Source: Pseudomonas laurylsulfativorans
GTDB taxonomy: Bacteria > Pseudomonadota > Gammaproteobacteria > Pseudomonadales > Pseudomonadaceae
NCBI RefSeq assembly: GCF_002906155.1
Contig: NZ_MUJK01000012.1
Span: forward strand, 1 to 64,000
DNA length: 64,000 nt
Direction: 5' to 3'
Of this stretch, positions 53,727 through 60,472 are shown piece after piece; position 1 is the stretch's first letter, and the number at the start of each line of letters is the position of its first letter. The notes beneath the pieces are model-generated. The model was not told the DNA's origin. It ran no database searches and saw only the letters and a program-made list of their open reading frames with translations. Made by a program: the position numbers and the translations under genes.

Positions 53727-54993
53727 GGTGGTTGCCCAGCGGTGGCAACTTCGCCAGTTTCAATGCGGTCAGCAGCGCAATCACCAGCAGCGTAACAATG
53801 AACAACCCGATCCCGTTCCAACCACCCAGGTGCCAGAACACGCCGCCTGCCGTTCCGGCGATGCTCCCACCGGCGTAATAGCTGAACAGGTACAGCGACG
53901 ACGCCTGCCCCTTGGCCTTGGTGGCGCGGCGGCCGATCCAGCTGCTGGCCACTGAATGGGCGCCAAAGAAGCCGAAGGTAAAGATCAACATGCCGATAAT
54001 CACCAGCGGCAATGGCGTAAACATCGTCAGGGCGAGACCACCGATCATCAGCGCAATGGTGCTCCAGAGCACTTTGCGGCGGCCAAGTTTATCGGCCATC
54101 GAGCCGATTTTCGCCGAGCTGTAGATGCCCGACAGGTACACCACCGAGAGCAACCCGACGAAGGCCTGTTCCATGTGGTACGGCGCAGCCAGCAGGCGAT
54201 AGCCGATGTAGTTGAACAGCGTGACGAACGCGCCCATCAACACGAAGGCTTCAAGAAACAACAGCGGCAGACCGGCGTCGCGAAAGTGCATGGTGAAACC
54301 GTCGAGCAGGCTGCGCGGGTGCAGCGAGCGGGCGCGGAAGTTGCGCGATTCCGGGAGGATTTTCCAGAACACCGCCGCGGCAATCAGCGCCAGGCCACCG
54401 ATCACCAGCATCGCCGTGTGCCAGCTGACGAAGTCGATCAATACCCCGGTGATCAAGCGTCCGCTCATCCCGCCAATCGCGTTGCCACCGATGTACAAAC
54501 CCATGGCGAGGCCGATGTGCTGTGGGTGGATCTCTTCGCTCAAGTAAGTCATCGCAACCGCCGCCAGACCGCTCAACGACAATCCAATCAGGGCACGCAT
54601 CAACAGCACACCGTGCCAGCTCGGCATCATCGCACTGGCCATGGTGCACAGCGCAGCGGCGAACAGTGCAGCGACCATCACCGGTTTACGCCCGATACGG
54701 TCGGAAATCGGGCCCGTGATCAGCAGGCCGATGGCAAGCATACCGGTGGCGATAGACAGGATCAGGCTGCTTTGTGCCGCGTTGATGGAATACTCGTGGG
54801 ACAGCAGCGGCATCATCGGCTGCACGCAGTAGAGCAGGGCGAAAGTCGCAAAGCCGCCGCAGAACAACGCCAGCACCGTGCGCATGAACGCTGGTGTGCC
54901 TTTTTCGATGTAGATCTCCGCTAGCTCAGCGGCAATAGCGTCCGGTGCTGCGGGAGGAACTTCATGGGCGAGTGGGGCGACAGCAGTTTTCAC
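53719..54993 (-). CDS. MFS transporter, DHA1-type
   Basis: A 424-residue major-facilitator permease with 12 predicted membrane segments after a ~40-residue cytosolic N-terminus. The loop 2-3 motif GPISDRIGRKPVMV and the later DKLGRRKVLWS fit drug:proton antiporter-1-like families. The frame is open 40 codons further, but GTG 54993 has GAGG upstream and the longer form would run through the LysR operator region. It is divergent from a LysR gene, the usual sign of a regulator/target pair. The last codons and stop are REP sequence. Substrate unknown. Confidence 0.88.
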   Translation of the reverse strand: MKTAVAPLAHEVPPAAPDAIAAELAEIYIEKGTPAFMRTVLALFCGGFATFALLYCVQPMMPLLSHEYSINAAQSSLILSIATGMLAIGLLITGPISDRIGRKPVMVAALFAAALCTMASAMMPSWHGVLLMRALIGLSLSGLAAVAMTYLSEEIHPQHIGLAMGLYIGGNAIGGMSGRLITGVLIDFVSWHTAMLVIGGLALIAAAVFWKILPESRNFRARSLHPRSLLDGFTMHFRDAGLPLLFLEAFVLMGAFVTLFNYIGYRLLAAPYHMEQAFVGLLSVVYLSGIYSSAKIGSMADKLGRRKVLWSTIALMIGGLALTMFTPLPLVIIGMLIFTFGFFGAHSVASSWIGRRATKAKGQASSLYLFSYYAGGSIAGTAGGVFWHLGGWNGIGLFIVTLLVIALLTALKLAKLPPLGNHPL

Positions 54994-55039
54994 GTTGGAC
55001 CTCGGAGGACGCAGCCGGTCAGGCAGTGAAAAAAGCATA

Positions 55040-55085
55040 TAGCTGGCTAATGATTCAATCCAATATATTGTTCGACCTGTTTGAT
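55040..55085. promoter_or_regulatory. Divergent MFS/LysR control region with palindrome
   Basis: An AT-rich stretch contains the 10-bp perfect palindrome CAATATATTG (55061-55070), with flanking ATTCAATC. It is 42 bases before the LysR ATG and about 70 before the MFS GTG. It is a likely site for the LysR protein, though the T-N11-A spacing is not clear. Confidence 0.4.
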
Positions 55086-55111
55086 AGCTTTTACGACCTA
55101 ATGGGGTTTTC

Positions 55112-56014
55112 ATGGAATTGCGTCATCTGCGCTACTTCATCGCTGTCGCCGAAGAACTGCACTTCGGCCGCGCCGCACAGGTGCTGGGTATCTCTCAGCC
55201 ACCGTTGAGCCAGCAAATTCAGGCGCTGGAACAGGAAGTCGGCGCCCGGCTGTTCGAACGTACCAATCGTCGGGTCGAGCTGAGCGAGGCCGGTCGGCTG
55301 TTCCTGGAAGAGGCGCGGCTGGTGCTGGCGCAGGTCGATAAAGCGGCGGATGTCGCGCGGCGGGCGCAGCTGGGTGAGTTGGGCGAACTGAAAATCGGCT
55401 TCACCTCGTCAGCCCCCTTCAACTCGACCATTCCCCAGGCGATTTTCTCTTTCCGTCAGCGCTTCCCGGCGGTGCATCTGAACCTGCGGGAAATGAGCAG
55501 CACCCAGGTGGCCGATGCGCTGGTGGACGAGTCGATTGAAGTCGGCATCATGCGCCCGCTTGGCCTGCCGGACTGCCTCAGCGTGGTCGAGTTGATGCGC
55601 GAGCCGCTGGTCGCAGTGCTCAGTTCCAAACACCCGTTGGTAGAGGGCAGCGAGGAGGGCTTGTTTCTGTCAGCCCTGGCACTTGAGCCCTTTGTGTTTT
55701 TCCCCCGCAGCTACGGCAGCGGCCTGTATGCGCAGCTACTCAGCCTGGCCCGGGACGCCGGATTCACTCCGCATTTTGCTCAAGAGGCTGGCGAGGCGAT
55801 GACCATCATCGGCCTGGTTGCAGCGGGGCTCGGCGTGTCGGTGATGCCGGCCTCATATCAGCGGATGCGCATTGATGGCGTGGTCTATCGACCGTTGCTC
55901 GACCCGGCGGCGGTGTCGGCGGTGTGGCTGGTGCAGCGCAAGGATCAGAAGTCGGCGATGGCACGGGCGTTTGTGGAGTTGCTGACAAGGAAGGTTGAGC
56001 CAGTAAACCTGTAG
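55112..56014 (+). CDS. LysR-family transcriptional regulator
   Basis: A 300-residue regulator. The N-terminal winged helix-turn-helix (MELRHLRYFIAVAEELHFGR..., about residues 1-60) is followed by a linker helix and the periplasmic-binding-like effector domain from about residue 90. The LHFGRAAQVLGISQPPLSQQ segment is characteristic of the CatR/BenM-like subgroup. It probably controls the divergent MFS gene and itself. Its TAG stop (56012-56014) is provided by the GTAGGAG end of the following REP. Confidence 0.93.
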   Translation: MELRHLRYFIAVAEELHFGRAAQVLGISQPPLSQQIQALEQEVGARLFERTNRRVELSEAGRLFLEEARLVLAQVDKAADVARRAQLGELGELKIGFTSSAPFNSTIPQAIFSFRQRFPAVHLNLREMSSTQVADALVDESIEVGIMRPLGLPDCLSVVELMREPLVAVLSSKHPLVEGSEEGLFLSALALEPFVFFPRSYGSGLYAQLLSLARDAGFTPHFAQEAGEAMTIIGLVAAGLGVSVMPASYQRMRIDGVVYRPLLDPAAVSAVWLVQRKDQKSAMARAFVELLTRKVEPVNL

Positions 56015-56101
56015 GAGCCGGCTTGCTGGCGATGGCGGCGGATCTGTCGACATCAATGTCGCCTGTTAGTCCGTTATCGCCGGCAAGCCGGCTCCTACAG
56101 G
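56008..56101. repeat. REP pair, GTAGGAG ends outward; supplies the LysR stop codon
   Basis: Core AGCCGGCTTGCTGGCGA and its inverse. The left GTAGGAG overlaps the last codon and TAG stop of the LysR gene. Confidence 0.88.
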
Positions 56102-56102
56102 T

Positions 56103-56329
56103 CCATCATCGTTTCAGCGGTGTTTGTGGGACGTTTCCGAAGCTTACGCCGGGCAGCTACAGCGCCTTGCGTCAGGGCCTACAACTACTCCAGAATCCGC
56201 CGGCTTGTGCGCTTTGAGGGCTATCGCTAACTTGATTCGTGTCACTGATGGTCAGTGATCGGGTTTAGCAGCCCGTAGTTATGTGAAGCGTATTAGCGCT
56301 CCTGAAAGGCAGGTATGTCCATATCTGTT
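56103..56329. other. Gap before the small-protein cluster, with left flanking repeat copy
   Basis: No gene supported. It contains TTGTGGGACGTTTC (56124-56137) then GAA..TTACG, and TACTCCAG..TCCG (56186-56199). The same segments recur, in the same orientation, at 60286-60323 on the far side of the accessory segment. Confidence 0.5.
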
Positions 56330-56420
56330 CTTGACGGCCGCTGTGCGCAGGGCGCCTTCGGGTGCGCCGGTTCATGTAACCCGGTCTGCTAACCTGCGTA
56401 CAGCTGCCACCCTTCTGATT
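56330..56420 (+). ncRNA. Structured leader upstream of a DUF6124-type gene (candidate regulatory RNA)
   Basis: GC-rich hairpin GGCGC (56351-56355) / GCGCC (56364-56368) around CTTCGGGT, immediately followed by GGTT (56369-56372) / AACC (56378-56381). Conserved-looking single-stranded text follows (CTAACCTGCGTACAGCTGCC). It ends about 45 bases before ATG 56464. A reading frame crosses it (56283-56543), but nothing supports translation. The assignment as a cis-acting or independent RNA is inferred from structure and position. Confidence 0.4.
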
Positions 56421-56463
56421 CGTAGCGACTCGGTGTCGGCTCCACTTTTCTGGGCACTGGATC

Positions 56464-56718
56464 ATGACCAAAAAAGCAAAAAATCCGCCGGACACTCAAC
56501 GCCAACCCAGCAATATCTTCTTGATCGCCCCCGATATCGATAACCACACCCTGCTGGAATACGCCTGCGTGTCGCTGGCATCAGCCAATGTCATGGCGAG
56601 TGATTTCGCGAGAAGTTTGAACGGGGCGCAGAGCAATACATTGTTGGGGATTCAGCAGTCGATCATGTTGGGGGAACTGGCGGTGAATCGGGTGCTGGAT
56701 AACCTTGATCCACGCTAG
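56464..56718 (+). CDS. Small DUF6124-type protein
   Basis: An 84-residue protein of unknown function. After a polar N-terminus (TKKAKNPPDTQRQPS) comes an all-helical block: IFLIAPDIDNHTLLEYAC, SLASANVMASDFARSL, NTLLGIQQSIMLGELAVN, ending VLDNLDPR. The same block occurs in the 115-residue protein at 57201 on the other strand, so the two are paralogues. Such proteins are frequent and often duplicated in Pseudomonas. The family name is from recognition, not a search. Confidence 0.75.
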   Translation: MTKKAKNPPDTQRQPSNIFLIAPDIDNHTLLEYACVSLASANVMASDFARSLNGAQSNTLLGIQQSIMLGELAVNRVLDNLDPR

Positions 56719-56836
56719 TAAATCACTGGTAACTGATCGTCCCCGAAAGGGGCTGTGAGACTCCGAGGGTCCTGGGCAACCAACCATCGCAGAGTCAGAC
56801 AGGTGCAAGGCGATGACAAGCTGACCTGTTTGTGAG

Positions 56837-56854
56837 GGGCGCCGCAAAGCGCCC
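56837..56854. terminator. Short GC hairpin between convergent small genes
   Basis: GGGCGC / GCGCCC around CGCAAA, with TTTGT on the plus side. It lies about 120 bases after the 56464 gene and 23 bases beyond the stop of the leftward 56877 gene. A CCCC-GAAA-GGGG mini-hairpin lies further left (near 56742). Confidence 0.5.
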
Positions 56855-56876
56855 TTTGTCGTGTTTGTTGTACGAA

Positions 56877-57131
56877 CTACGCCGACATTTGCTTCTGCAA
56901 TCGTCGCCCGATGACATCCATCAAATCACAACCATCACGCAATGAAGTGACCAGCACCCGCGCCAGTTCGCTGTAAATGCCTTCGTCAAACGCAAGGCTT
57001 TCCAGCAGTTGAGTCGCGGTGCGAATGCGGTAGGCCGCTGTTTCGTGCAAGACGTCCAGCGGTGCTTCGGTGTCGATCACCAGTGATGCAATGGTGCAGT
57101 CGATGCCGGTGATTGGCATATATCGATCCAT
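56877..57131 (-). CDS. Hypothetical 84-residue protein
   Basis: Not recognised with confidence. GGAGG stands nine bases before ATG 57131. The sequence is mostly helical and mildly acidic (TEAPLDVLHETAAYRIRTATQ; SELARVLVTSLRDGCDLMDV), with no signal or membrane segment. It lies 69 bases downstream of the DUF6124-type gene at 57201 on the same strand, so the two look like an operon. Its general layout recalls other short Pseudomonas proteins found beside DUF6124 genes. Function unknown. Confidence 0.65.
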   Translation of the reverse strand: MDRYMPITGIDCTIASLVIDTEAPLDVLHETAAYRIRTATQLLESLAFDEGIYSELARVLVTSLRDGCDLMDVIGRRLQKQMSA

Positions 57132-57200
57132 GACAAAAAACCTCCAGTGGTAAGAACGCGAACACGCTGTGCTCGCGGTTTGGCGAACTTCAGGCGATCC

Positions 57201-57548
57201 CTAAGGTGGGTCCAGGTTGTCTAAAGCTCGGTTTACCAATAACTCGCCCAGCACCGCGAGTTGCTGAATGGCCAGCGCTACATTGCGGCGCGAACCTTCC
57301 AGCTCGCAGGCAAGATCGGTGGTCATGACATTCAGCGAGGCGAGGGTTTCGCAGGCGTGACAGAGCAAAGACTCGGTGTCTATACCTGGGACGATGGTGA
57401 ACACGTGGCTAACAGGGTCGGGGCGGTCCGGGTTGCGCAGTCGAGCACTGACGAGACGTTCGGTGATCTCGGAGAGTTTGGACAGTTCGACGAAGTCAGC
57501 GGGTGGAAGGTCTGGCGATTGTGAAGGATTGGGGGTGGTTTTTTTCAT
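57201..57548 (-). CDS. DUF6124-type protein, longer paralogue
   Basis: A 115-residue protein of unknown function. The last ~67 residues align without gaps to the 56464 product (VFTIVPGIDTESLLCHAC... ALDNLDPP). The N-terminal ~45 residues are polar with a short helix (LSKLSEITERLVSARL). This longer layout is the commoner form, so the 56464 gene may be a shortened duplicate. It is first gene of a leftward pair with 56877, and its promoter must lie in the AT-rich gap to the right. Confidence 0.78.
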   Translation of the reverse strand: MKKTTPNPSQSPDLPPADFVELSKLSEITERLVSARLRNPDRPDPVSHVFTIVPGIDTESLLCHACETLASLNVMTTDLACELEGSRRNVALAIQQLAVLGELLVNRALDNLDPP

Positions 57549-58009
57549 TATGGTGCTCCCTGCATAATTTAAGAAAGTATTAAACCAATGCTGCTAAATA
57601 GCAGTTTTTAATAGTTGGACTCGGGTGGGTGTGCAGATGGATGTATTACCAGAAAATTCGGATTTATTAATCAAAAAAATGAACATTGGTGTAATTAAAT
57701 GATTCAAAATTTGTAATATGTAGGAGTCGTCTTACATTGTTTTTTTAGTGTGGTTGTTTTTTCTTTTTGTAAGATTTTTCTGTAGGTTAAGTCTGCAGGA
57801 AATTGTTGTGGATCTAATGTGGGTGACTTCCGATCAGGGTGTGGGAAATACTCCGCCGGAAATACTTTTTAACGGTTGTCATGCATATTTTTTATATTTG
57901 TTTTTGTACCGTGCTTCGCTATGTAGGATGCTGGTCCCATAAGAAACCTCGGTAGCGGTCAAGTCGTAGTGGCTACCTGATGTAATCGGAAATGTGAGTG
58001 GTAAGTTTT
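57549..58009. other. AT-rich intergenic region between DUF6124 and XRE genes
   Basis: 461 bases, much richer in A/T than the rest of the window, with T-runs. Short reading frames (57637-57702 and 57748-57942) have no ribosome site or recognisable product. The region must carry divergent promoters, but no convincing -35/-10 is picked out, and I see no preQ1-riboswitch core. The composition changes here and stays AT-rich to about 59470. Confidence 0.5.
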
Positions 58010-58606
58010 ATGTATAAAAAAGAAAAGACGGAAAATCTGAAAAACAATATCAAATACTTGATAAAAAGCCGTGGGGAGACACAGTTGTCGCTGTGTAATT
58101 CCAGTGGTTTGACCAGAACTACGATATACAACATTCTCGAAGGGAGGGTTGTAAACGTTCAACAGTCGACGATTCGCAAAATTTCTGATTTTTTTGGTGT
58201 GTCATATAAAGAGATAGAAACTGTTGATTTTGAAGAAAGAGAAGTAATCGAAAGCGATGTTTCTCCGGAAGGGAATATGAATCCGGCCGCCGTTCCTGTG
58301 ATCAAGGAAAGCGATTTGATTAGGAGCTTAGATAAAAGAATTGGCGAGCTCTGCACGATTTTTCCGTTGACATACTATTTTGGAACCGCCTGCAACTTAA
58401 TAGGTGTTCTTCTGGAAAACGAAATTGCCGGTGTAAATGACTCGGGAGATTTATTGATCGTAAAGAAAGGTCTTTCGATTTGCGGTGGAGAGCAGTTGGT
58501 GTATGACAAGGTGGCTAATAGGTTGCTTGTAACAAGTGGATGCTGTGTTGAGTCGGATGTTATTCGAGTGGTTGGGGAAATAGTTGAGGAAAGATTTAAT
58601 GGATAG
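58010..58606 (+). CDS. XRE-type helix-turn-helix regulator
   Basis: A 198-residue DNA-binding protein. The N-terminal lambda-repressor-like HTH spans about residues 8-65: IKYLIKSRGETQLSLCNSSG, LTRTTIYNILEG, TIRKISDFFGVSYKEIE. A C-terminal ~95-residue domain of unknown type follows (LIRSLDKRIGELCTIFPLTY... LSICGGEQLVYD). ATG 58010 is used; GTG 57998 is four codons earlier. Codon use is AT-rich. It overlaps the transporter gene by eight bases, so it probably controls that operon. Confidence 0.8.
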   Translation: MYKKEKTENLKNNIKYLIKSRGETQLSLCNSSGLTRTTIYNILEGRVVNVQQSTIRKISDFFGVSYKEIETVDFEEREVIESDVSPEGNMNPAAVPVIKESDLIRSLDKRIGELCTIFPLTYYFGTACNLIGVLLENEIAGVNDSGDLLIVKKGLSICGGEQLVYDKVANRLLVTSGCCVESDVIRVVGEIVEERFNG

Positions 58607-59471
58607 TGGTTGTGATAATAGTAAATATAAGTTGTTAGGTTTTGAGAGGAATAAAAATCTCGCAATGATTATGGTTGTAGCGACGGGGAAGCTCATAAAG
58701 GTCAAGCTGGACGAAGTGTTGAGAAGTGAAATTATAGATAATTTAAGTAAGTCAGAAGTAAGGGATATATATAGAAAGTTTTATTCTGGTGGAGTTGCGC
58801 TGACGACCTATGAGCTACATGATCGCCACGAACGTTCGTGGATGGTTTATGTTGTTTTGAACCTTCTTCTGCTTGCTTTATACATATTTTCAAATATTGG
58901 TGCCACAAAGCTTGTTTATTTGGAAGTGTTTGATCTGGTTGTCACTCCAGGGGTGTTTTTATTTCCGTTGACGTTTTTGATAGTCGATATGTTAAATGAG
59001 TTTTATGGGCTTCGACTTGCAAGAAAAGCTATATTGTTTGCATTTGTAAGTAATGCCTTAATTATAATTTTGTTGAGTGCTGTGGCGTACCTCCCTGGAT
59101 TGCCTGGGTGGAAGTTAGATGTTCCTTATGGTGCGGTTGTGGCTCAGGTTTCGTCGGTATTGGTAGCATCCTCTGTTTCATTTCTATTTTCTGAATACGT
59201 AAACTCATATCTTTTGTCTAAAATTAAAGAGCTGACAAACTCTCGGTTTTTGTTTTTGCGGGTGTTTTTCAGCACTTTTTTCGCGGTGATAATAGATAGC
59301 TTTATCTTTTGCTATATCGCATTTTATGGAGTGATGACGAATGCTGAGGTGCTTTCAATTATTTCTGTTCAGGTCGCTATAAAAATGTTTTTTGCTTTCT
59401 TTAATGTTTTGCCTGCTTATGGCGCAAGATCATTGTTCAAGCGGTTTGTGACTGAAGGGCAGGTATCATGA
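58599..59471 (+). CDS. YhhQ/VUT-family queuosine-precursor transporter with N-terminal extension
   Basis: A 290-residue membrane protein. From about residue 81 there are six predicted membrane helices with the family motif FPLTFLIVDMLNEFYG (122-137). YhhQ proteins import preQ0/preQ1-type 7-deazapurines. Unusually, ~80 soluble residues precede the first helix (KYKLLGFERNKNLAMIMVV... VRDIYRKFYSGG), absent from ordinary YhhQ. GAGGAAAG precedes ATG 58599 inside the regulator gene. It is convergent with queC, which supports a queuosine-pathway role. AT-rich, probably acquired. Confidence 0.82.
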   Translation: MDSGCDNSKYKLLGFERNKNLAMIMVVATGKLIKVKLDEVLRSEIIDNLSKSEVRDIYRKFYSGGVALTTYELHDRHERSWMVYVVLNLLLLALYIFSNIGATKLVYLEVFDLVVTPGVFLFPLTFLIVDMLNEFYGLRLARKAILFAFVSNALIIILLSAVAYLPGLPGWKLDVPYGAVVAQVSSVLVASSVSFLFSEYVNSYLLSKIKELTNSRFLFLRVFFSTFFAVIIDSFIFCYIAFYGVMTNAEVLSIISVQVAIKMFFAFFNVLPAYGARSLFKRFVTEGQVS

Positions 59472-59499
59472 GAAGGGTCATTTATAATGACCCTTCTCT
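59471..59499. terminator. Perfect hairpin between convergent transporter and queC genes
   Basis: A 12-bp perfect stem (GAGAAGGGTCAT with ATGACCCTTCTC) around TTATA, overlapping the last base of the transporter stop codon and ending 15 bases before the queC stop. No T-run on either side, so it is a bidirectional barrier or 3'-end stabiliser rather than a textbook terminator. Confidence 0.6.
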
Positions 59500-59513
59500 G
59501 GGCGGTGGGGAAT

Positions 59514-60212
59514 CTAGTTAAAATTCAATTTATGTTTTAGGCTGCTCAGGACTTCTGTTTTACTTTCAAAGTAAGTACAGAGCCCTTTTGCACGAAGGCT
59601 GCAGGCGTCGCAGTCCCCGCACCCGTTTCCCTTAACGCCGTTGTAGCAAGTCAGCGTGTTATCGCGAATCAGATCGAGTTGTTTGTGGTGGTCAGCCAGC
59701 GCCCAGGTTTCTGCTTTGCTCAGGTACATGAGTGGAGTTTCTATGCGCAATTTGTAATCCATGCCCAATTCAACTGCGTTGTTCAGGGACGTGACAAAGT
59801 CATTCCGGCAATCCGGATAACCGGAGAAGTCCGTTTCACAAACCCCCGTAATGACGGCCTCAGCGCCCACCTGATAGGCATAAATTGAGGCTAAGGTTAA
59901 AAACAGAATATTCCTGCCTGGCACGAAGGTGTTTGGTACACCGCCATCGGCGCTGTTTGCGCTAGGCACTGGAATGTTGTCGCGAGTCAGGCTGCTGATA
60001 GCCAAGTCATTCAGCAACGAAGCGTCCAGTACCTTATGGGCTGTCACGCCAAGCTTTTTGGAGAGTTGCTGTGCCACTTCAATTTCCGCTCGATGACGCT
60101 GGCCATAGTCAAACGTAATGCAGTGGATTTCGTCGTATATCGGTAACGCATGGATCAAGCAGGTCGTTGAGTCTTGCCCGCCACTAAAAACGATAACGGC
60201 CTTTTTTGTCAT
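59514..60212 (-). CDS. queC: 7-cyano-7-deazaguanine (preQ0) synthase, enterobacterial type
   Basis: A 232-residue ATP-dependent enzyme that turns 7-carboxy-7-deazaguanine and ammonia into preQ0 for queuosine. The PP-loop is SGGQDS (10-15), with FVPGRNILFLTLA and GVCETDFSGYPDCR after it. The zinc site is Cys189-x8-Cys198-x2-Cys201-x2-Cys204. GGGAGGAA marks ATG 60212; 22 upstream in-frame codons are excluded. It resembles the E. coli SGGQDSTTCL form, whereas the usual Pseudomonas housekeeping QueC is, as I recall it, an SGGLDSAT form. It may therefore be a second, acquired copy. Confidence 0.92.
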   Translation of the reverse strand: MTKKAVIVFSGGQDSTTCLIHALPIYDEIHCITFDYGQRHRAEIEVAQQLSKKLGVTAHKVLDASLLNDLAISSLTRDNIPVPSANSADGGVPNTFVPGRNILFLTLASIYAYQVGAEAVITGVCETDFSGYPDCRNDFVTSLNNAVELGMDYKLRIETPLMYLSKAETWALADHHKQLDLIRDNTLTCYNGVKGNGCGDCDACSLRAKGLCTYFESKTEVLSSLKHKLNFN

Positions 60213-60285
60213 GGTTCGTTCCTCCCTGGGATGCCCTGACTGGATGTCTGGGGGCACTGACCCTACTTGGAAGCTCAAACGCTGG

Positions 60286-60323
60286 TTGTGGGACGTTTCT
60301 GAATTTACGTACTCCAGTTTCCG
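60286..60323. repeat. Right copy of the imperfect direct repeat flanking the accessory segment
   Basis: TTGTGGGACGTTTC (60286-60299), then TGAATTTACG and TACTCCAG..TCCG. It matches 56124-56199 in the same order and strand, but without the ~37 bases that separate the two halves there. Confidence 0.5.
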
Positions 60324-60353
60324 TTTATGTCATTTCATTGCGGAGCATTGTTA

Positions 60354-60442
60354 GTGGCGAGGGAGTTTGCTCCCGCTGGGTCGCGCAGCGGCCCCAAAAG
60401 GGGACTGCTGCGCAGTCCAACGGGAGCAAGCTCCCTCGCCAC
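60354..60442. repeat. REP-like pair of a different subfamily
   Basis: GTGGCGAGGGAGTTTGCTCC on the left and GGAGCAAGCTCCCTCGCCAC on the right, with a GGCCCC-AAAA-GGGG type centre. Unlike the GTAGGAG/GTGGGAG repeats elsewhere it begins GTGGCGAGGGAG. It lies between queC and the aryl-polyene genes. Confidence 0.85.
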
Positions 60443-60472
60443 AGGTTATTCATTGCTCTTCAAATCGCCTTG

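Noticed and set aside
56283..56543. An 86-codon frame crossing the leader of the DUF6124-type gene
   Set aside because: GTG start without a ribosome site; it coincides with a strongly structured segment and overlaps the better-supported gene at 56464 in another frame.
57637..57702. A 21-codon frame (MDVLPENSDL...) upstream of the XRE gene
   Set aside because: No ribosome binding site and no feature to support translation or a leader-peptide role.
57748..57942. A 64-codon frame with hydrophobic residues in the AT-rich gap
   Set aside because: No ribosome site, and its bias toward Phe, Leu and Cys follows from the T-rich DNA; probably chance.
57549..58009. A preQ1 riboswitch upstream of the transporter operon
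   Set aside because: I looked for the compact preQ1-I core and a pseudoknot-type arrangement and found no convincing match. A covariance search would settle it.
59514..60212. queC as part of a Qat or CBASS-type defence system
   Set aside because: The QueC here is canonical in length with intact PP-loop and Cys4 zinc site, and no QatA, QatB, TatD-like, cyclase or effector gene is nearby. Its neighbours point to queuosine metabolism.
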